The notes under the pieces: generated by a model | The model's input: the letters and a program-made list of their open reading frames with translations, nothing else | Database searches by the model: none | What the model was told of the DNA's origin: nothing | Assembly (NCBI GenBank): GCA_029237695.1 | Contig: CM055266.1 | Coordinates: 110,811,370-110,875,369, forward strand | Origin: Conchocele bisecta | Lineage: Eukaryota > Mollusca > Bivalvia > Lucinida > Thyasiridae | Reading direction: 5' to 3' | DNA length: 64,000 nt | Translations under genes and position numbers: made by a program | Part shown: piece after piece, positions 56,463-64,000 of the stretch | Numbering within the stretch: the first letter of the stretch is position 1 | Layout: each line of letters opens with the position of its first letter

Positions 56463-56795
56463 CATGGGCGGATTCAGGGGGGGGGGCGGACCCGGCGCGC
56501 GCCCCCCCTAAAATCCGCCGAGTAAAGATTTTTTACAAGTTACAAGGCACGTTCCATGCATTTTTCGGTCGTTTTCAAAATTTAAACGTTTTCAATCAAA
56601 AATCATGTCTAAACATACTGTGACGGTGTCAATATGTTTGCTCCAAAATGCGCCAGAACGCAGGAAATGCGATGTAGATTTGCAAAATTTTCCGGGTGGG
56701 AATGCCCCCCCTAGCGCTAAAATTCGATAATATAGTCAAGTATTGCAAAATAGTTACGCCACCCCTAACCCGAAATCCTGGATCCGCGCCTGCCA
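56463..56795. mobile_element. Element with GGCGGATTCAGGGG ends
   Basis: GGCGGATTCAGGGGGGGGGC at the left and CCTGGATCCGCGCC at the right are imperfect inverted ends with C/G-rich subterminal runs (GCGCGCGCCCCCCC; GCCCCCCCTAGCGC). Such ends are frequent in invertebrate hAT-type elements. No ORF. Confidence 0.6.
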
Positions 56796-56966
56796 TGTAT
56801 ACTGATGCACACACAAGGTAATAAGTTTCAGCCATAAACTTTATCACTTCTTCAACTTTGAATGTTTGTTACATTGCATAAGGCAAATGATAACCAGTAT
56901 GGCCAAAGGATGACCAAGAATGAGGCCCACATGAGGGTATAGGGAGCTGGTGAGGGGGAATATGGG

Positions 56967-57143
56967 TTAACCCTTTCAACACCATAGGCCTGTATTGGCA
57001 AACAGTGTTTTTTCACATTTTCATATTTTTGAGAGCAAAAACACCCCCTTTTCATAAATGGACTAAACTAGTCTGAAAATAATTTATTGACGGTTGGATT
57101 GATTTACATATAAAAATCCATTCCAGTTCTTTAGGGGTGAAAA
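56967..57143. mobile_element. A-family MITE, core deleted, inverted
   Basis: TTAACCCTTTCAACACCATA to CAGTTCTTTAGGGGTGAAA. The central hairpin is missing. Confidence 0.78.
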
Positions 57144-57400
57144 TGAAAATATATGTTGTTAGGAAGCCTTGCGAAAAATACAACAAGCCCATTTTCATTG
57201 CGGCGGATAGCGTATTATCTAATGGAGCGGCTCATTATAATTTGAGAAATAAGCACAATGACCAGCACTAGTCTAAGTGACCGGAAGCTGAAGCAGAACT
57301 GGGTCACTTAGCCATCACTACAATGGTGATGACTAGCATAGCAACAGTAAAGACATATTAAGACCTCTCTAAACCAGAAACCCAGACCAAAACAAAGCAG
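57144..57400. other. Unassigned, with a short inverted repeat
   Basis: CTAGTCTAAGTGACC and GGTCACTTAG near 57268-57315 form a weak hairpin. A C-family scrap (ACCTCTCTAAACCAGAAAC) lies near 57362. Confidence 0.35.
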
Positions 57401-57405
57401 TTTAA

Positions 57406-57782
57406 TTAACCGTTTCACACCTAAGTACCGTAACTGGAATGGAATTTGATATGTTAATTTTGCAACCAATCCAATGGTAACAAAATGATTTTCAGACTAG
57501 TCCATTTATGAAAAGGGTGCTTTTTGTTCTCGAAAATATGAAAATTACTAGCTAAAAGTGAAGATCCTGAATCATCTGGATTTGTAATACTGTCTGTTCC
57601 TGATTGCAAAGGTCTTGCAGCGCCGATATACAGAAAAAATAAAGTTGAACCTTTCTAAAATGGACACCCTGGGGGTTTAGAGAGGCTCCACTGTGATTAG
57701 TTCTGACTATAATGCAAACAGTGCAGATCCAGATGAGCCGGCTCGTAACGAGCCGGCTCATCAGGATCTGCACTTTTTGTAC
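57406..57782. mobile_element. A-family copies with a C element between them
   Basis: An A left half starts TTAACCGTTTCACACCTAAG at 57406. A small C palindrome lies at 57642-57693 (GAACCTTTCTAAAATGG, then GAGAGGCTCCACTG). A perfect A core lies at 57711-57782 (GATGAGCCGGCTCGTAACGA). Confidence 0.72.
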
Positions 57783-57784
57783 CA

Positions 57785-58515
57785 TTAATTACATTGCATT
57801 ACATGAGTTATGATGGAGTAGTCTTTCCAAGTTTGCATTTAAAGAGTTATTTGCGTACTTGCTGCTTCGTGAAGAGGTGAATACACATTTATTAGGTGAG
57901 TTTATAATCAAAATGGAACCTTATTCCGTATATATACTGTGGATATAGAGCACCCCATTGCCTATAAATCGAAAAACGTGCAGCAACACTGTGATATGTT
58001 AGAGATAAATGCAAACAAACAACCCCTTGTAACCCTCATCCACTCAACGTGGACAAGATCAGACCTGATTAAAGAGCACAAAGATATTTTCCACTTATAA
58101 CAACTTTACAAGGCCTTTTTATAACATAGGCCCACAGTTACAGCAAATAAAGTTATGTCATTCTAAAGTCCCAACCCTAAAACTGGAGCTCAAATAAGCT
58201 TTTCAAACGCTTTTACTATCAGCGGGTTATCAAGCAACATGGTTATGAGTTATAAAACTCCTTATAAACCCCACAATTGTCCACTTTTGGTCAGTCAAAT
58301 GTTGCATAACTGGGGGATTTATTAATATACAAACCCATTTAGAGATAACAGAGAATTTCATTTTGACTTAGACTGATAAAAACATCCAAGGCAGGCATTG
58401 TAATTATTTACTTTGATAACTTTTCCAATTTGTAATAGTTTTGCTAATGTCTATATTTGATGAAATTTGACTGAATAAAATGTGTCTTTGCCGGACTGTG
58501 TATGTAGTGAACAGT
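57785..58515. other. Low-repeat stretch without gene
   Basis: No repeat family or coding signal recognised. Confidence 0.4.
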
Positions 58516-58683
58516 ATGTGTGGCTGTGTCTGCATAAATGGAGCTTTATATGGTCTCAGCAGCCAGTGTAGACCTAAATCAGACTATGCATCTGCATAGT
58601 CTGATCATGGTCTGCACTGTTCGCCATTTACTCAATGAAAAAAGACTGTAATGTGTCTAATAAGCAATATAACTCCTTATCAG
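58516..58683. mobile_element. B-family MITE, right part replaced by microsatellite
   Basis: TGTGTGGCTGTGTCTGCATA start, core ATCAGACTATGCATCTGCAT and inverse. The copy breaks off at CTCCTTATCAGG, where the microsatellite begins. Confidence 0.72.
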
Positions 58684-58686
58684 GGG

Positions 58687-58690
58687 TGGG

Positions 58691-58738
<48 letters not shown>

Positions 58739-58905
58739 TGACTGACTGACTGACTGACTGACTGACTGACTGACTGACTGACTGACTGACTGACTGACTG
58801 ACTGACTGACTGACTGACTGACTGACTGACTGACTGACTGACTGACTGACTGACTGACTGACTGACTGACTGACTGACTGACTGACTGATTGATTGATTG
58901 ATTTA
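58687..58905. repeat. Compound tetranucleotide microsatellite
   Basis: About 11 units of TGGC, then close to 40 units of TGAC, then about 4 of TGAT, over roughly 215 bases. The repeats are almost uninterrupted, so the locus is probably length-variable. On the minus strand it gives an artefact SQSV-repeat ORF. Confidence 0.95.
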
Positions 58906-59208
58906 GTGGTCAATTGATAGGCAGTGAAAACTGACTTTCATTTCACATTAAACATCATAACAATACTGATGATAAAACCCATACAAATAAATGCTTGCAT
59001 GTACATGCTAACTGTCAAGTTTACTGCAAAAATATGGTTGCCATTAAATCTGCAGCATTGAATGAAAAAAATATATTATTGACAACCAGAGAAGCTAAAG
59101 GCATATTTAACATTGATTATGCACAATATTATTTTGCATAATTACTTCAAGAAAATATTTACTTTTCCCCTTCAATCAGAGAACTCTCAGACGTCATCTC
59201 TGATAATG
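58906..59208. other. No feature recognised
   Basis: AT-rich, no signal. Confidence 0.35.
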
Positions 59209-59445
59209 TTAACCCTTTCACCCCCAAGTAACTGGAATGGATTTTTATATGCTATTAATACAACGTCACAAAATGATTTTCAGACTAGGCAATTTATGAA
59301 AACGGGGTGTTTTTGTTCTCAAAAATGAGAAAAATACTTGCAAAAAGTGCAGATCCTGATGAGACGGCTCGTCACGAGCCGGCTCATCTGGATCTACACT
59401 TTTTGCCAATACCACTATACAGGCCTGTGGTGTTGAAAGGGTTAA
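59209..59445. mobile_element. A-family MITE, full length
   Basis: TTAACCCTTTCACCCCCAAG to GGTGTTGAAAGGGTTAA; core GAGACGGCTCGTCACGAGCC. Best A copy in the window. Confidence 0.9.
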
Positions 59446-59611
59446 CTAAAACAAGGACATGTTTGTGAGGTGGGAGATGTGGTTTGCACTTTGGTCGGGC
59501 CCTATCAATTACCTGATGGACAGGTAGGTCATGGATAGACTGACCAGGTGGACATTTATGACTCATGTTCAACACCTCAGGGGAGATTTCATGCTCATGA
59601 AAATGCAAAAT

Positions 59612-59858
59612 TTAACCCTTTCAGTGCTAAATAACTGAAAATGACCGCGATATGTTAATTTTCCGACAAATCTGATCGTCGCAGAATGCTTTTCAGAGTA
59701 GTCCATTTATGAAAAGCGGGTGTTATTGTCTAAAAACAAATATGAACAGTACTTAAAAAGTGAAGATCCTGATGAAACGGCTCATTATGAGCCGGCTCAT
59801 CTGGATCTACACTGTTTGCAAACACTGCTATAGAGGTCTGTAGTGTTGAAAGGGTTAA
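59612..59858. mobile_element. A-family MITE, second subfamily
   Basis: TTAACCCTTTCAGTGCTAAA to TAGTGTTGAAAGGGTTAA; core GAAACGGCTCATTATGAGCC. Confidence 0.86.
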
Positions 59859-59888
59859 GGAAATCAATACATGCAAGTTACCCATGCC

Positions 59889-60090
59889 CATGGATTCCGT
59901 TGGGGAAAATAAAAAAATCGCCACTTAAAAAAAAAAAAATTAAAAAGAAAAAGAAAAAGGAATAACCAATAGGATAAAAATAAACAATTGGCGATAATTT
60001 TTCGAAAATTGTAATTTTTTATCGCCAATTGTTTATTTTTATAATTTTTATCGCCAATTGCGAAAGTGGCGATCGCCAGCGGAATCCCTG
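59889..60090. mobile_element. H-family MITE with 6-bp flanking repeat
   Basis: CATGGATTCCGTTGGGG to CGATCGCCAGCGGAATCCCTG-type end; CATGCC flanks both sides. The middle is expanded with AAAAAG-type runs. Confidence 0.82.
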
Positions 60091-60114
60091 CATGCCATCT
60101 CCGTCAAGAAATTG

Positions 60115-60250
60115 CAATGGACTCCGGTCAAATATCATACATTTCATTCATTATAAAAAAGGCAAGTTTGTAAAGATTCAGAACCCTTCCTGATGTGACT
60201 GCTAGTAGTGGGCCAGCTCATCTGGAACTACACTGTTTGCAAACAGATGA
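60115..60250. mobile_element. Decayed A-family copy
   Basis: CCTTCCTGATGTGACTGCTA and GGGCCAGCTCATCTGGAACT recall the A core. Ends not recognisable. Confidence 0.4.
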
Positions 60251-60349
60251 GGATTATCACTGAATAGACAAAATCAACACAACCCATTATTTGATTAGAC
60301 ACATTGGTCGGCCAATGATAAATACTTCACAAAAATAGTCTCAGTTGTG

Positions 60350-60564
60350 TTAACCCTACTATGCTGGAGACGGAAATTGCTGTCTGCTGTTTTTCATTTT
60401 TAACTTAATTCTTAAAACAAAAAAGGTTTTGACATCACATGAGAATCGTCTCCAGTGGAGACGATTCTCATGTGCTATCGAAACAGGTTTTTGTCGAGAA
60501 ATATTGAAGAAAATAAAACATTTCCGGCAGACGACAAACAATAATTCGGCATAGCAAGGGTTAA
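60350..60564. mobile_element. D2-family MITE, full length
   Basis: TTAACCCTACTATGCTGGAG to CGGCATAGCAAGGGTTAA; core GAGAATCGTCTCCAGTGG. Confidence 0.87.
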
Positions 60565-61097
60565 TGCATTGGATACTCAACGTAATAAAACACAGGAAAA
60601 CAACATATTATCCCACAATAAATGAAGCTGTTCGCAGATGTATCATTACAAAACTGTGGCCATTTTTTACTGTAGACAAATCATTGGGTGTACGATTGGT
60701 CCGAGTCCAATTTGACCATATATATTACCACAATAAATGACCATATATGTTAAATCAATAAATTACAACCAGTAGATGGAAAATACTTCAAATACTTTGC
60801 AACCAGTGTAGACCCTGATCTGCCTGTATATTTATGGAAATTATGGAAGTATCTACACAACTGTCACATGGAAATATCATATATACATTCTTCTCAATAA
60901 TGCAATGAAAGCATAGCATTTCATTTCAATTAAACACACATCGTGACTCCTTATTCACAAATATCTTATTAATGTATTCATTACATGTTTCAATAAGTAA
61001 AAAGTTATATTTATAAACAGAAAGTGGGACTACATTCAAACAAACATGTACACTCAAAGAGGCAGGGCAAGATATTTACAGTTCACCTATTGGATTT
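60565..61097. other. No feature recognised
   Basis: A decayed B core (GCAACCAGTGTAGACCCTGA) near 60800; otherwise AT-rich. Confidence 0.35.
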
Positions 61098-61347
61098 TTA
61101 ACTCTTTGCATGCTGGGAAATTTGTGGGCTATAAATAGTTCAAAAATAGCAGATGACAATTCATTATATTTTCTTTTATTTCGCCTTATAAATGTCATGA
61201 ATATGTCTTGGAATTTCATTAGAATTGTGTCCGGAGGACACAATTCTAATGAAATTTCAAGACATATTTACAGAGAGAAATAAAACATATACCGGTACTC
61301 CTAATTCGTTTAGCGGATATTTTCGCTGCTAGCATGCAAAGAGTTAA
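61098..61347. mobile_element. E-family MITE, full length
   Basis: TTAACTCTTTGCATGCTGGG to GCTAGCATGCAAAGAGTTAA; core AGAATTGTGTCCGGAGGAC. Its last TTAA touches the 28-bp inverted repeat at 61348. Confidence 0.88.
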
Positions 61348-63446
61348 TACCGTATTTACCCTATGTATTGGGACAGTAAAAAATAAATAAAATTCTACGT
61401 GTCCCAATACATAATATAAAATAAATTAATTATTTTTTTTGGTGTCCCAATTATTAATATTGAAAGTTTGTATCCTCGAAATTTCGGTTAGTACACGGTT
61501 GTGCCTTGGCTCCCGAATTGTTTGCCTATTTGTATATCAAAATCGTGTTAAATTTGTAACACGACTATTGTCAGAAATCGTATTAAATTTGCGATTTTTT
61601 CCAAAATTAGACCCAAAATGGACGATTTTTTTAATATGGACGCATAGCCTCCTTTTATCTCACCGATGTGAATGTGCAGCTGATCACGTTTGCACATTTC
61701 GTAAATTAATCCGAGCAAACTGGGAATAACATCAATTATTGGTCCCAGTAACAAAGCAGTGCTAATTGTTATGTGCTCGATTGAATATTTCCGGCATGCG
61801 TTCGCGCTCACCATTGGTGGAATATTAATTAGGTGTAAAAGGCTGACCAATCGGAGATCGCGTATCAGTGGCGCAGATTAACTCGACCCAGATTAACTAA
61901 ATTGTTACAGCACTGCCCACGCCCCCGGCGCATGTACACAGCTGGCCTTGTTTCGCTACATCATAATTGAGCCAGTGCATGAGATAATCAACTTTATTAT
62001 ATAACCGAGATTTTCGCCGAGAATGATTTGACTTTTTTCTACAAATATATCGGAAAGTTGATAAAATTTTCAGAGCAAATGCGTAATAATTACTAATTTA
62101 ATATTCGTCAACATTCGATATCGTTTACAGAAAATGTACGGTACACTATTATCAGATTCATCTTCGTCGAAAATCTCACGTGATAAGCCTGACTATCTCA
62201 TGAACTGGCGCAAAATTATAACACGTCGGGCAAAACATGTCTATACAAGTCGTGGTGTTGAAAGGGTTAAAACTCTGTGCGTACTCAAACCCACAGGTGG
62301 AATAGTCGGGACGTGTGACTCAAAGAAAATGACCATTACAAAAAATATCCATTACCCCACCCACTTGATCTCGTTCTATTATTAACGTCATGTACAGTAC
62401 GATACCAGGTGGGTGGGATAATGGGATTTTTTTAATAGGCATTTATTTTGGTGTTATAGGTCCGAGTCTTCCACCTGTGCTCACCATATGAGTAAACACA
62501 GTTTGCAATGCACGAGCTTGTCACGTGACGTTGCAGCTGATGGAACAGGATATCGGTCATTGAGTCATTGCGTCATCTAATGATGATGGCTACACGGTTT
62601 ACTACACTTTTTTCTACACGCGTTTACAATAATGGATTGCACGGATCTGCGTAGATCTACATTCTACATGAACATGATGAATAAATAAATAAAACATGAC
62701 GTTAACAATTCTTAGATTCAATATATTTATTACATGCGAAGATAACAGTGAAAACTTATGCATATTATAGCATTGGCGACGTCGTTCATTCGCAGTCACA
62801 GTGTACAGTGTACATGTATTTTTTGTTGACATTATGATGCGTCTTGGGCGAGAACGGATATAGCACGGTTCGGATAAGCAACACGGAAGGTTGTATGTCG
62901 CCGGACTTCCGTGTACTTCCGGATCGCACTGTACTATACTTTCGGATACTGGATACTCGTGAATATTGATGAGAGGGCGGGGCGATGTATCAGGAGTATT
63001 TCCGTGGTGTGAATCGAAATAATTTTCGCAAATAAATCACATTCCGGCATTGACAGGCGGCATTGTCGATGTATACGGTTTATTGGTAATCTATTTAATC
63101 AACAGAGCTCAGATTTACCGTCAGCACTGTGTTATATTAGTTAATCAGCGACGGCCTCTGTTTATAGCGACACGTGCCAATAGTCGGCATGACCAGTAGC
63201 CGGTGAAAAAAAAATGAAAAAAAATTGGAGTGGCGATTTTTTTATTTTCCCCAGCGGAATCCCCGACTGTGTTTAAAAGTATTTAAAAAAAAGAGACGTC
63301 CCAATACTTAAGGTGCAGAAATTATTGATTTTTTTTTAAAAATTGTGATGTGTCCCAAAACTTGTTTCCTAAAAAATAATTATTTCTCCCCAAAACGGGG
63401 GTGTCCCAATATAAAGGGTGTCCCAATACATAGGGTAAATACGGTA
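61348..63446. mobile_element. 2.1 kb segment bounded by a perfect 28-bp inverted repeat
   Basis: 61348-61375 (TACCGTATTTACCCTATGTA, then TTGGGACA) is the exact inverse of 63419-63446. The motif TGTCCCAA recurs just inside both ends (about 61406, 61441; 63352, 63409), all on the plus strand. This looks like terminal and subterminal repeats of a DNA transposon. The inside has no transposase ORF and few window repeats (only an H half near 63205-63264). It is either a non-autonomous transposon or a genomic segment caught between two insertions. Confidence 0.65.
62860..63010. promoter_or_regulatory. Possible promoter-like island
   Basis: GGACTTCCGTGTACTTCCGG contains ETS-type GGAAG sites on the minus strand, and GGGCGGGGCG is a GC box. 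CpG density is higher than the surroundings. Hunchback runs leftward from here, so this could be its distal promoter, but no exon links them. Confidence 0.25.
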
Positions 63447-63531
63447 AACTAATTTATATGAACTATAACTATTACATAAAGAAAATATGTAGGATTTTTC
63501 ACAAAATGGCATAACCTCAGTATGACATGGG

Positions 63532-63752
63532 TTAATCCTTTCAACACCACATGCCTGTAGAGTGGTATTGGCAAAAATTGTAGATCCAGATATCATCAGG
63601 ATCTGCACTTTTTGCAACTAATTTTCATATTTTTTTTAGAAAATGCCCCATTTTGATAAATGGACTAGTCTGAAAATAATTTTGTGATGATTTGATTGGT
63701 TGGAAAATTAACATAATATAACAATCCATTCCAGTTACTTAGGGGTGAAATT
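63532..63752. mobile_element. A-family MITE, inverted
   Basis: TTAATCCTTTCAACACCACA to TCCAGTTACTTAGGGGTGAAA-type end, with the TTAA lost at the right. The core hairpin is shortened (GATCCAGATATCATCAGGAT). Confidence 0.8.
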
Positions 63753-64000
63753 AGCTATACCTGTTTGCATAAAGCTCCTGGAGATTTTGAAGAATCATTC
63801 TGGTCTATCTGGGTCTTGTATCTCCCAGCCGAACAAAACTCTATGTTCACCAGCTGTTATTTTGTTGCTTGAAAATATGGACACTAGTATGCTAGTAACA
63901 TAACACAATTGTTACATCAATTTGTTGTTTCAATTGTCTTCTTCAAGTATATGAATGTACATATATTCTTGTAGCATCATCTTTTGTATAAAAGTCAGGT

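Noticed and set aside
58680..58913. Minus-strand ORF of SQSV repeats
   Set aside because: Translation of a tetranucleotide microsatellite.
13000..63000. CRISPR-like arrays suggested by many spaced palindromes
   Set aside because: The palindromes are dispersed MITEs in a eukaryotic genome; spacing is irregular and no cas gene exists.

Overview
The window reads as animal nuclear DNA, most likely from a bivalve mollusc. It is AT-rich, has spliced genes with GT-AG introns, carries tRNA-derived SINEs and a Tc1-type transposon, and is crowded with small palindromic DNA elements. The mollusc assignment is inferred from the lophotrochozoan style of the hunchback protein and from the repeat landscape; it was not tested by any search.

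Genes. (1) On the plus strand, 1011-1153 is the last coding exon of an acyl-CoA synthetase / 4-coumarate-CoA-ligase-like adenylating enzyme. The rest of that gene lies left of the window. (2) On the minus strand, 21195-28800 holds four coding exons of a hunchback-type zinc-finger transcription factor. They give 1,027 visible residues and nine C2H2 fingers, with a clean stop. The exon with the start codon was not found; it must lie to the right of 28800, either further along this window or beyond it. (3) At 6179-7138 there is an intact-looking Tc1-family DD34E transposase. (4) At about 4045-5035 there is the dead 3' end of a non-LTR retrotransposon reverse transcriptase. I see no other convincing protein gene; most of the remaining DNA is repeats or AT-rich sequence without coding signal.

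Repeats, by my own labels. Elements with TTAA at both ends, as in piggyBac-type transposons: A (CCCTTTCACC ends), D and D2 (CCCTTA ends), E (CTCTTTGCATGC ends), R (AGGTACATGCCC ends). Others: B (TGTGGCTGTGACTGG ends), C (TA-flanked CAGTGGAACC ends, pogo/Tc1-like), F (TAGCCTATTTCACC), G (AGGAATGAATGGCC), H (CAGGGATTCC), I (GGGGCCGTTTCAC), L (short GAACCGTCTC hairpins), N (CTGTCTGTTTCACGAAA), O, P and Q. J is a SINE-like family with a tRNA-type B box and 9-16 bp target duplications. Nesting is frequent (J in E, J in F, J in a hAT-like foldback, H in G).

Layout. 1-5 kb: synthetase exon, a 1.3 kb foldback with a SINE inside, LINE remnant. 6-7 kb: Tc1 transposase. 7-20 kb: repeat mosaic, including an element built on a 21-bp tandem repeat. 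20.6-28.8 kb: hunchback, with MITEs pressed against an exon and its stop codon. 28.8-53 kb: repeats and AT-rich DNA. 53.9-54.9 kb: a chain of TTAA elements ending in a 43-bp tandem array made of their ends. 58.7 kb: a long tetranucleotide microsatellite. 61.3-63.4 kb: a 2.1 kb low-repeat segment bounded by a perfect 28-bp inverted repeat.

The most unusual signal is that MITE families look modular. Different families share hairpin cores while keeping different ends, share ends while differing in core, and several are joined end to end through a single TTAA.
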